Below are positions 1-5,785 of a DNA stretch of 6,369 bases, one piece after another. The translations under genes and the position numbers were made by a program. This stretch comes from Gemmobacter sp. (GTDB lineage Bacteria > Pseudomonadota > Alphaproteobacteria > Rhodobacterales > Rhodobacteraceae), in the NCBI GenBank assembly GCA_003509785.1, contig DOMY01000230.1:297-6665 (forward strand), given 5' to 3'. Each line of letters begins with the position of its first letter. The stretch's first letter is position 1. The notes under the pieces are model-generated. The model saw nothing but the letters and a program-made list of their open reading frames with translations, had not been told where the DNA came from and made no database searches.

Positions 1-196
1 GGTCGAGGCGCCGAAGGGTGAATTTGGCGTCTATATGGTCGCCGATGGCACCAACAAACCCTATCGCGCCAAGCTGCGCGCGCCGGGGTTCCTGCATCTG
101 CAATCCATGGACTACATCGCCAAGGGCCACCAGCTCGCCGATGTGGCCGCCATCATCGGCACGATGGATGTCGTGTTCGGGGAGATCGACCGCTAA
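1..196 (+). CDS. nuoD: NADH-quinone oxidoreductase subunit D (49 kDa subunit), C-terminal fragment
   Basis: This is the 3' end of nuoD, cut by the window start; the frame begins at base 2 and gives 64 residues before TAA (194-196). NuoD is a peripheral-arm subunit that, with NuoB, forms the quinone-reduction site of complex I at the cytoplasmic face of the membrane. The visible part carries the conserved C-terminal signature of the family: EAPKGEFGVY near its start, then YRAKLRAPGF, then the closing AIIGTMDVVFGEIDR. The invariant terminal arginine is present, so the C-terminus is intact. It closely resembles the end of mitochondrial NDUFS2. The stop overlaps the nuoE start by one base (TAATG), as expected for coupled translation within one operon. 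No catalytic residues can be judged because the N-terminal part lies outside the window. Confidence 0.97.
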   Translation, partial: VEAPKGEFGVYMVADGTNKPYRAKLRAPGFLHLQSMDYIAKGHQLADVAAIIGTMDVVFGEIDR

Positions 197-1347
197 TGCT
201 GCGCCGCCTGCACAAAGAACAGCCTGCCTCCTTCGCCTTTACCCCGGCGAACCTTGAATGGGCGCAGGGCCAGATTTCTAAATATCCCGAGGGCCGTCAG
301 GCCTCGGCCATCATTCCGCTGCTGTTCCGTGCGCAGCAGCAGGATGGCTGGCTGACCCGTGCCGCCATCCAATATGTGGCCGACATGCTGGGCATGGCGC
401 ATATCCGCGCGCTGGAAGTGGCAACATTCTACTTCATGTTCCAGCTGCAACCCACGGGTTCTGTTGCACATATCCAGATTTGCGGCACCACCAGCTGCAT
501 GATCTGCGGCGCAGAGGATCTGATTGCGGTCTGCAAGGAAATGATTTCGGCGCAGCCCTTTACCGTTTCCCCGGATGGCAAGTTCAGCTGGGAAGAGGTG
601 GAATGTCTGGGTGCCTGTGCCAATGCGCCCATGGCCCAGATCGGCAAGGACAATTACGAAGACCTGACCGCCGAAAAGCTGCGCGAGCTGATCACCCGCT
701 TCTCCAATGGCGAAGTGCCGGTGCCGGGGTCGCAGATCGGGCGCTATGCGTCTGAACCGGCTTCGGGCCTGACCTCGCTGAAGGAATATGATTCCGGCCG
801 CACCCAGTATAATGCCTCGGTGCAGCTGGCGGTGGATATCGGCGATACGGTGAAGCGGATCGACGGCACCGAAGTGCCGAACCTGACGCCCTGGCGCCAG
901 AAGGCCGAGGTCACCGCTTCTGCTGCGGCCGAAACCATGCCCAGCCCGGCTGCCGGTGGCATCGCCCCGCAAACCGCCGAAGCCCTGACGGCCAAGCCCG
1001 AAGCCAGCCCCGCGCCCGTGGGAGGTGTGGCGGTGGCGGCGCCCGGCCAGCCGGTTGCCGAAGGGGCGCAGCCTGCTGCCCTTGACGCGCCGCGCAACGG
1101 GGCTGCGGATGATTTGCAGGTGATCGAAGGCATCGGCCCCAAGCTGGAGGCCCTGTGCCACGAGCTGGGCATCTGGCATTTCGACCAGATCGCCGCCTGG
1201 GGTGTTGCCGAAATCTCTTGGATGGACAGCAATCTGGCGGGTTTCAAAGGCCGCGTCACCCGTGACAAATGGGTGTCACAGGCGAAGATCATCGTGGAAC
1301 AGGGGCTTGAGGAATTCAAGCGCCGCGCCGCGACCAACGATTACTGA
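196..1347 (+). CDS. nuoE: NADH-quinone oxidoreductase subunit E (24 kDa subunit) with long C-terminal extension
   Basis: NuoE is the thioredoxin-like [2Fe-2S] subunit of the NADH module of complex I; it sits on NuoF in the cytoplasm and holds cluster N1a. The four cluster ligands are visible as C96-x4-C101 and C137-x3-C141. Residues 1-175 form the core, and residues 178-196 (GRYASEPASGLTSL) match the tail of mitochondrial NDUFV2. After that the protein runs on to 383 residues, far longer than the roughly 160-240 of many family members. Residues about 235-303 are an Ala/Pro/Gly-rich linker, and about 305-370 (DLQVIEGIGPKLEALCHELG onward) form a compact helix-hairpin-helix-like domain with the GIGPK hairpin. 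From memory, such tails occur in Rhodobacteraceae NuoE. The start ATG overlaps the nuoD stop; a purine-rich GGGGAG at 179-184 lies 11 nt upstream. The core assignment is secure, but the role of the tail is unknown. Confidence 0.97.
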   Translation: MLRRLHKEQPASFAFTPANLEWAQGQISKYPEGRQASAIIPLLFRAQQQDGWLTRAAIQYVADMLGMAHIRALEVATFYFMFQLQPTGSVAHIQICGTTSCMICGAEDLIAVCKEMISAQPFTVSPDGKFSWEEVECLGACANAPMAQIGKDNYEDLTAEKLRELITRFSNGEVPVPGSQIGRYASEPASGLTSLKEYDSGRTQYNASVQLAVDIGDTVKRIDGTEVPNLTPWRQKAEVTASAAAETMPSPAAGGIAPQTAEALTAKPEASPAPVGGVAVAAPGQPVAEGAQPAALDAPRNGAADDLQVIEGIGPKLEALCHELGIWHFDQIAAWGVAEISWMDSNLAGFKGRVTRDKWVSQAKIIVEQGLEEFKRRAATNDY

Positions 1348-1356
1348 GGGCAGGGC

Positions 1357-1593
1357 ATGACCGCTCCCAACCCCGAGCAGATGCGGCTGGCGCGCGATGC
1401 GCGCATGGTTGCCTTTGTCATCGCGGGGACCATGATCCTGTGGATGGGGGCGCAATGGCTGGGCTGGAAGATGGGCTGGGATCCCCGCTATGTCTTTCTG
1501 TTCGATCTTGCCGCACTGGCCGCGTTCTTCTGGGCGCTGGTTGTCACGTATCAGATCTGGCGACGGCACAAGGCCGCCGGCCGGGGGAATTGA
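1357..1593 (+). CDS. Small two-helix membrane protein, DUF5337 type, in complex I operon
   Basis: This 78-residue protein matches my memory of the DUF5337 family, which sits between nuoE and nuoF in Rhodobacteraceae; its function is not known to me. A short charged N-terminus (EQMRLARDAR) precedes a first hydrophobic segment at about residues 17-36. A short loop containing GWDPRY leads to a second segment at about 45-67, and the protein ends with a basic tail (WRRHKAAGR). The basic residues flanking both helices suggest a hairpin with both ends in the cytoplasm. The start follows nuoE by 9 nt, with GAGGG (1346-1350) six bases before the ATG, and nuoF begins 9 nt after the stop. Its place in the operon suggests an accessory or assembly role for complex I, which is inference. 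That it is a real gene is well supported by spacing, ribosome site and composition. Confidence 0.88.
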   Translation: MTAPNPEQMRLARDARMVAFVIAGTMILWMGAQWLGWKMGWDPRYVFLFDLAALAAFFWALVVTYQIWRRHKAAGRGN

Positions 1594-1596
1594 GGG
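1592..1596 (+). promoter_or_regulatory. Ribosome binding site that fixes the nuoF start
   Basis: GAGGG overlaps the stop of the preceding gene and lies six bases before the ATG at 1603. A competing ATG at 1598 is only one base away from this site and opens a frame of just three codons, so 1603 is the better start for nuoF. Confidence 0.7.
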
Positions 1597-1602
1597 CATG
1601 AG

Positions 1603-2898
1603 ATGCTGAAGGATCAGGACCGGATCTTCACCAACCTTTACGGGATGCACGACCGTTCCCTGAAGGGTGCCATGGCGCGCGGCCATTGGGATAACACCGC
1701 CGGGCTGCTGGCACTTGGCCGGGATGGCATCATCCAGATCATGAAGGACAGCGGCCTGCGGGGCCGGGGTGGTGCGGGTTTCCCGACCGGGATGAAATGG
1801 TCGTTCATGCCGAAGCAAAGCGATGGCCGCCCGTCCTATCTGGTGGTCAATGCCGACGAATCCGAACCGGCCACCTGCAAAGACCGCGAAATCATGCGCC
1901 ACGATCCGCATACGCTGATCGAAGGCTGTCTGGTTGCCGGTTTCGCGATGAATGCCGTGGCTGCCTATATCTACATTCGTGGTGAATACATCCGCGAGAA
2001 AGAGGCGCTGCAGGCTGCCATCGACGAGGCCTATGATGCAGGTCTGATCGGCAAGAACGCCTGCAAGTCGGGCTATGATTTTGATGTCTACCTGCACCAC
2101 GGGGCAGGCGCCTATATCTGCGGTGAAGAAACCGCGCTGCTGGAAAGCCTGGAAGGCAAGAAGGGGATGCCGCGGATGAAACCGCCGTTCCCGGCGGGTT
2201 CCGGCCTTTATGGCTGCCCGACCACGGTGAACAACGTGGAATCCATCGCCGTTGCGCCCACCATCCTGCGTCGCGGCGGCGCCTGGTTTGCCAGCTTCGG
2301 CCGCCCGAACAATGCGGGTGTCAAGCTGTTCGGCATGTCCGGCCATGTCAACACGCCCTGCGTGGTTGAAGAATCCATGTCGATCTCGATGAAGGAACTG
2401 ATCGAGAAACATGGCGGCGGTGTGCGCGGTGGCTGGAAGAACCTGAAAGCGGTCATTCCCGGCGGCGCCAGCTGCCCGGTGATCCCGGCTGACAAATGCG
2501 AAGACGCCATCATGGATTACGACGGGATGCGCGCGCTGCAATCCTCGTTCGGCACGGCCTGCATGATCGTGATGGATCAGCAGACGGATATCATCAAGGC
2601 GGTCTGGCGTCTGGCGAAGTTCTTCAAGCATGAAAGCTGCGGCCAGTGCACGCCCTGCCGCGAAGGCACCGGCTGGATGATGCGCGTGATGGATCGTCTG
2701 GTGCGCGGCGAGGCCGAGGTCGAGGAAATCGACATGCTGCTGAGCGTGACCAAGCAGGTGGAAGGCCATACGATCTGTGCGCTGGGGGATGCGGCGGCCT
2801 GGCCGATCCAGGGCCTGATCCGGCATTACCGCGAAGAGATCGAAGACCGCATCAAGGCCAAGAAGACGGGCCGCATGGGCGCGATGGCGGCCGAATAA
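1603..2898 (+). CDS. nuoF: NADH-quinone oxidoreductase subunit F (51 kDa, FMN and NADH binding)
   Basis: NuoF is the electron-input subunit of complex I: it binds NADH and FMN, oxidises NADH by hydride transfer to FMN, and passes electrons to the [4Fe-4S] cluster N3. The 431 residues are the normal alphaproteobacterial length. Visible motifs, in order, are the glycine-rich NADH/FMN loop GLRGRGGAGFPTG (51-63), the flavin-site NADESEP (83-89), and a second glycine-rich stretch with GAYICGEETALLESLEG (169-185). The SLBB-like region follows at about 240-330. Cluster N3 ligands are C346, C349 and C352 in SCGQCTPCREG, plus C392 in TICALGD. All expected ligands are present and the frame is intact. 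The protein has no signal peptide, which fits a cytoplasmic location. The next ORF begins one base after the TAA stop, so the two are likely translated together. Confidence 0.99.
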   Translation: MLKDQDRIFTNLYGMHDRSLKGAMARGHWDNTAGLLALGRDGIIQIMKDSGLRGRGGAGFPTGMKWSFMPKQSDGRPSYLVVNADESEPATCKDREIMRHDPHTLIEGCLVAGFAMNAVAAYIYIRGEYIREKEALQAAIDEAYDAGLIGKNACKSGYDFDVYLHHGAGAYICGEETALLESLEGKKGMPRMKPPFPAGSGLYGCPTTVNNVESIAVAPTILRRGGAWFASFGRPNNAGVKLFGMSGHVNTPCVVEESMSISMKELIEKHGGGVRGGWKNLKAVIPGGASCPVIPADKCEDAIMDYDGMRALQSSFGTACMIVMDQQTDIIKAVWRLAKFFKHESCGQCTPCREGTGWMMRVMDRLVRGEAEVEEIDMLLSVTKQVEGHTICALGDAAAWPIQGLIRHYREEIEDRIKAKKTGRMGAMAAE

Positions 2899-2899
2899 G

Positions 2900-3259
2900 A
2901 TGCAGCTTCACCCCCTCATCAGCTTGGGTGTTGTCGCGGGCCTTTCGGCCTGCGCCACGGCATCCGTGCCGCAGAGGGGGCCGGAGCCGACAGTCGGGCC
3001 ATCGCAGACGGTGAGCTATCGCGGCACGGCGTTTCAGACCAAGCTGCTGCCGGGCCGCCCGGGCAAGGCGCTGACGGCGCAGGGCGCGGTTGCGGTGCCG
3101 GGGCTGAGCGTTGCGGTGGCGCCGTTCGGGATGGACCAGGGCCAGATGGCCAAAGATGTGGCGCGCATTGCCTGCGAACGGGCCGAGGGGCGCTTTAACG
3201 CGCGGGCCTTGGGCCGGTTTGTGGCGGGCGCATGGGTATTCGAAGGGGGCTGCGCATGA
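2900..3259 (+). CDS. Small lipoprotein-like protein between nuoF and nuoG (gene A)
   Basis: I do not recognise a family for this 119-residue protein. The N-terminus has a hydrophobic stretch (residues 5-17) ending in LSAC at 15-18, a fair lipobox with C18 as the candidate lipidated residue, although no Arg or Lys precedes the stretch. A Pro/Gly-rich segment (about 24-35) follows, then a small domain with VSYRGTAFQTKLL, a valine-rich part (63-76), a likely amphipathic helix (about 80-106) holding C92, and a last strand ending in C118. C92 and C118 could form a disulfide in the periplasm. The start lies one base after the nuoF stop with no clear ribosome site, so coupled translation is likely. 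Codons rare in the flanking nuo genes (AGG, CCA, GTA, ACA) appear here. DUF5333, which I recall in this position in relatives, is a possible distant relation, but I cannot confirm it. Confidence 0.8.
   Translation: MQLHPLISLGVVAGLSACATASVPQRGPEPTVGPSQTVSYRGTAFQTKLLPGRPGKALTAQGAVAVPGLSVAVAPFGMDQGQMAKDVARIACERAEGRFNARALGRFVAGAWVFEGGCA
3243..3249 (+). promoter_or_regulatory. Ribosome binding site for the 20-codon ORF before nuoG
   Basis: The purine run AAGGGGG lies within the end of lipoprotein-like gene A, six bases before the ATG at 3256. It is one of the better ribosome sites in the window, yet it precedes only a 20-codon frame, which is the main reason to take that frame seriously. Confidence 0.5.
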
Positions 3260-3318
3260 CCCTCTTTCAACAGATGACGGCGCGGGGCATGGCCCTGTCG
3301 CGGATTTCGGCGGAGTAA
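3256..3318 (+). CDS. 20-codon ORF bridging gene A and nuoG
   Basis: This very short frame encodes MTLFQQMTARGMALSRISAE and ends with TAA at 3316-3318. Its start overlaps the stop of gene A by four bases (ATGA), and a strong purine run (AAGGGGG, 3243-3249) lies six bases upstream. Its stop is four bases before the nuoG ATG, and the nuoG ribosome site lies inside its last codons. Without it, 63 bases would separate gene A from nuoG, the widest gap in the window. I recognise no family. It may be a real micropeptide, a translational bridge whose product does not matter, or a chance frame. The arrangement favours translation, but the peptide's function is unknown. Confidence 0.45.
   Translation: MTLFQQMTARGMALSRISAE
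3312..3315 (+). promoter_or_regulatory. Ribosome binding site for nuoG
   Basis: GGAG lies seven bases before the nuoG ATG at 3323 and overlaps the last sense codons of the 20-codon ORF. Ribosomes finishing that ORF would stop directly on top of this site. Confidence 0.6.
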
Positions 3319-3322
3319 GCGG

Positions 3323-5344
3323 ATGAGCACCCTCAAGAAAATCATCATCGACGGCATCGAGGTCGAGGTCGACGCCGCGATGACGATCATTCAGGCAGCC
3401 GAAATCGCCGGGATCGAGATCCCGCGCTTCTGCTATCACGAGCGTCTGTCGATCGCGGGCAACTGCCGGATGTGTCTGGTCGAGGTCGTGGGCGGTCCGC
3501 CCAAGCCCGCCGCCTCTTGCGCCATGCAGGTGCGCGACCTGCGCCCCGGCCCGAATGGCGAACCCGCCGTGGTGAAAACCAATTCGCCGATGGTCAAGAA
3601 GGCCCGCGAAGGGGTGATGGAGTTCCTGCTCATCAACCACCCGCTGGATTGCCCGATCTGCGATCAGGGCGGCGAATGTGACCTGCAGGATCAGGCCATG
3701 GCCTATGGCGTGGATTTCAGCCGCTATCGCGAGCCGAAGCGCGCCAGCGAAGACCTGAACCTGGGCCCGCTGGTCGAAACCAAGATGACCCGCTGCATCA
3801 GCTGCACCCGCTGCGTGCGCTTTACCACCGAAGTGGCCGGCATCACCCAGATGGGCCAGACCGGGCGCGGCGAAGACAGCGAGATCACCAGCTATCTGAA
3901 CGAAACGCTGGCGTCGAACCTGCAGGGCAATATCATCGACCTGTGCCCGGTGGGCGCGCTGACCTCGAAACCCTATGCCTTCACCGCCCGTCCGTGGGAG
4001 CTGACCAAGACCGAATCCATCGACGTGATGGATGCTCTGTGCAGCAATATCCGCATCGACACCAAGGGCCGCGAAGTGATGCGCATCGTGCCGCGCAACC
4101 ATGACGGCGTGAACGAAGAATGGCTGAGCGACAAATCCCGCTTCGTCTGGGACGGCCTGCGCCGCCAGCGGCTGGATACGCCCTATATCCGTGAAAACGG
4201 TCGCCTGCGCAAAGCGGGCTGGGGCGAGGCGCTGGCCGCTGCTGCCGCTGCCATGAAGGGCAAGCGCGTGACCGGTCTGATCGGTGATCTGGTGCCGGTG
4301 GAAGCCGCCTACAGCCTGAAGGCGCTGGTCTCGGTGCTGGGTGGCACGGTGGAATGTCGGGTTGATGGCGCCAAGCTGCCTGCGGGCAACCGTTCGGGCT
4401 ATGTTGGTACGGCGATGATCGAAGATATCGACGCGGCGCAATCCATCCTGCTGGTGGGCACCGATCCGCGCAACGAGGCGCCGGTGCTGAACGCCCGGAT
4501 CCGCAAGGCCTGGGCGCGCGGCGCTTCGGTCGCTGTGGTCGGCCCTGCTGCCGATCTGACCTATGATTACGATCATCTGGGCACCGATCGTCAGGCGCTG
4601 ACCGCGCTGCTGGCCGAGGCGCAGGGCAAAGGCCCGGATGGCAAGGCGGCCCTCGTCATTCTGGGGCAGGGCGCCCTGACCGAAGCCGATGGCGCCGCCG
4701 TTCTGGCCGAGGTGATGGCGCTGTGCGAGGCCACCGGGGCAAAGCTGCTGGTGCTGCATACCGCCGCTGGCCGCGTGGGCGCGATGGATCTGGGCTGCAC
4801 GACCGATGGCGGGATCAAAGCCGCCACCGAAGGCGCCGAGGTGATCTATAATCTGGGCGCCGACGAGGTTGAAATCGCCCCGGGTGCCTTCGTGATCTAT
4901 CAGGGCAGCCATGGTGACCGCGGCGCACATCGCGCCGATATCATCCTGCCGGGTGCGGCCTATACCGAAGAAAACGGTCTGTTCGTGAATACCGAAGGCC
5001 GCCCGCAACTGGCGCTGCGTGCCGGTTTCGCACCGGGCGAGGCCAAGGAAAACTGGGCGATCCTGCGCGCCTTGTCGGCCGAGATCGGTTCCACGCTGGC
5101 CTGGGACAGCCTGGCCCAGCTGCGCCAGTCGCTGCTGTCTGCGCATCCCCATCTGGGCGCCATCGACAATGTGCCCGCCAATGGCTGGAAAGCCCTGCCG
5201 CGTGCGCAGCTGGGCAATGCCGCCTTCCGGGTTGCGGTGAAGGATTTCTATCTGACCAACCCGATTGCCCGCGCCTCCAGCCTGATGGGTGAATTGTCGG
5301 CGCTGGCCGCAGCCCGCGTGCAAACCCCGCTTGCGGCGGAGTGA
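3323..5344 (+). CDS. nuoG: NADH-quinone oxidoreductase subunit G (75 kDa iron-sulfur subunit)
   Basis: NuoG is the largest peripheral-arm subunit of complex I and carries electrons from the NADH module towards the quinone-site subunits. The N-terminal ferredoxin-like domain holds the [2Fe-2S] cluster N1b ligands C37, C48, C51 and C66. The next domain supplies cluster N5 through H106, C110, C113 and C119 (the Cys3His pattern), and cluster N4 through C158, C161, C164 and C208. From about residue 230 the protein is a molybdopterin-oxidoreductase-like fold that has lost cofactor function in this family. The extra N7 cluster known from Escherichia coli and Thermus is absent: only one cysteine (C240) is found where its motif would be, as in mitochondria. 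At 673 residues the length is normal for alphaproteobacteria. The start is fixed by GGAG seven bases upstream and by the conserved N-terminus. The product is cytoplasmic, with no signal peptide. Confidence 0.99.
   Translation: MSTLKKIIIDGIEVEVDAAMTIIQAAEIAGIEIPRFCYHERLSIAGNCRMCLVEVVGGPPKPAASCAMQVRDLRPGPNGEPAVVKTNSPMVKKAREGVMEFLLINHPLDCPICDQGGECDLQDQAMAYGVDFSRYREPKRASEDLNLGPLVETKMTRCISCTRCVRFTTEVAGITQMGQTGRGEDSEITSYLNETLASNLQGNIIDLCPVGALTSKPYAFTARPWELTKTESIDVMDALCSNIRIDTKGREVMRIVPRNHDGVNEEWLSDKSRFVWDGLRRQRLDTPYIRENGRLRKAGWGEALAAAAAAMKGKRVTGLIGDLVPVEAAYSLKALVSVLGGTVECRVDGAKLPAGNRSGYVGTAMIEDIDAAQSILLVGTDPRNEAPVLNARIRKAWARGASVAVVGPAADLTYDYDHLGTDRQALTALLAEAQGKGPDGKAALVILGQGALTEADGAAVLAEVMALCEATGAKLLVLHTAAGRVGAMDLGCTTDGGIKAATEGAEVIYNLGADEVEIAPGAFVIYQGSHGDRGAHRADIILPGAAYTEENGLFVNTEGRPQLALRAGFAPGEAKENWAILRALSAEIGSTLAWDSLAQLRQSLLSAHPHLGAIDNVPANGWKALPRAQLGNAAFRVAVKDFYLTNPIARASSLMGELSALAAARVQTPLAAE
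5338..5341 (+). promoter_or_regulatory. Ribosome binding site that decides the start of lipoprotein-like gene B
   Basis: GGAG within the end of nuoG lies seven bases before the ATG at 5349. The same frame has an earlier ATG at 5289 inside nuoG, but only the 5349 start places the signal sequence at the N-terminus, so 5349 is preferred. Confidence 0.6.
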
Positions 5345-5348
5345 CAGG

Positions 5349-5744
5349 ATGCAGCTGCGCCGCGCCATGGCCGGAACAGTGACCGCGCTTGCGGTGCTGT
5401 CGGGCTGCGCGGTTGCGACGGTCGCCACTTCGGGGGCGGCCAAGTATGACGGGATCGAAACCATCCTGCTGGATGGCGATCTGGTGAATTTCCGTGTCTC
5501 CATGCGTGGCGCGCGGAACATTCAGGATGTAGAGGTCTATGCGCGCTGCGCGGCGGCCCAATATGCGCTGATCCGGGGATTCGGGTTTGCGCGGCATGTG
5601 CGCACCAATGTGGCGCAGACGGGATCAACTTGGCGTGGCGATGCGATCTATACGATCTCTGCCGCGCTGCCTCGCGGGCTGCGCACGATCGACGCCGAAG
5701 TGACGGTGCGCGATTGCGGCGAGCAGGGGATACCGACGGTATGA
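5349..5744 (+). CDS. Small lipoprotein-like protein between nuoG and nuoH (gene B)
   Basis: I do not recognise a family for this 131-residue protein. It starts with a classic lipoprotein signal: two arginines (R4, R5), a hydrophobic stretch (about 7-17) and the lipobox LSGC at 17-20, with C20 as the candidate lipidated cysteine. A short Ala/Thr/Ser-rich spacer follows. The mature part looks like a small alpha/beta domain: strands around IETILLDGDLVNFRVSM (36-52), VEVYARCAAAQYALIRGFGF (61-80, likely strand then helix), and strands near DAIYTISA (98-105) and IDAEVTVRDC (114-123). C67 and C123 could form a disulfide in the periplasm. The start is four bases after the nuoG stop. Codons GTA, GGA, ATA and TCA, scarce in nuoG, occur here, which suggests weaker selection for expression. 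Operon position suggests a link to complex I, but this is inference. Confidence 0.85.
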   Translation: MQLRRAMAGTVTALAVLSGCAVATVATSGAAKYDGIETILLDGDLVNFRVSMRGARNIQDVEVYARCAAAQYALIRGFGFARHVRTNVAQTGSTWRGDAIYTISAALPRGLRTIDAEVTVRDCGEQGIPTV

Positions 5745-5785
5745 ACGAGAAAGAATGGGCTGAGGGATCAAGGCAAAATGGCTGA
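5741..5785 (+). CDS. 14-codon ORF bridging gene B and nuoH
   Basis: This tiny frame encodes MNEKEWAEGSRQNG. It starts by a four-base ATGA overlap with the stop of gene B and ends at TGA 5783-5785, eight bases inside nuoH in another frame. A purine run AGGGGA (5725-5730) lies ten bases before its ATG. The product would be a charged, soluble peptide with no known relation. It repeats the design seen before nuoG: a lipoprotein-like gene, an ATGA overlap, a tiny frame, then a core nuo gene. It could serve to deliver ribosomes to the nuoH start, or it could be chance in a 33-base gap. Support is weaker than for the ORF at 3256. Confidence 0.3.
   Translation: MNEKEWAEGSRQNG
5762..5773 (+). promoter_or_regulatory. 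Ribosome binding region for nuoH
   Basis: Two candidate sites precede the nuoH ATG at 5778: GAGGGA (5762-5767) ten bases away and AAGG (5770-5773) four bases away. Neither has ideal spacing on its own. The region lies inside the 14-codon ORF, so initiation at nuoH may depend partly on ribosomes arriving from upstream. Confidence 0.5.

Noticed and set aside
193..1179. Minus-strand open frame of 328 codons opposite nuoE
   Set aside because: It is a composition-driven shadow of nuoE; its His/Arg/Gly-rich translation matches no known domain.
1574..1587. GC-rich palindrome (CCGGCCGG) near the end of the small membrane protein gene, considered as a terminator
   Set aside because: It is short, lies within coding sequence, has no T-run after it, and nuoF follows directly in the same operon.
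1598..1609. ATG at 1598 as a possible nuoF start or a coupling ORF
   Set aside because: It opens only three codons in another frame and sits one base from the ribosome site, too close for efficient initiation.
1276..2826. Minus-strand open frame of 516 codons opposite nuoF
   Set aside because: It has the same shadow pattern: it spans parts of three good + strand genes and shows no recognisable motif or convincing start.
5289..5348. Earlier in-frame ATG that would extend lipoprotein-like gene B by 20 residues
   Set aside because: It would bury the signal sequence inside the protein and overlap the nuoG end; the 5349 start has GGAG at good spacing and a proper lipobox position.
2852..5521. 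Very long open frame on the minus strand (889 codons) opposite nuoG and its neighbours
   Set aside because: It lies wholly opposite well-supported genes, its translation is rich in His, Arg, Gly and Ala with no family motif, and such frames arise from strong GC bias at third codon positions.
5745..5777. The 33-base stretch before nuoH as a possible promoter or terminator
   Set aside because: No stem-loop with a T-run and no convincing -35/-10 pair is visible; it is explained by ribosome sites and the tiny ORF.
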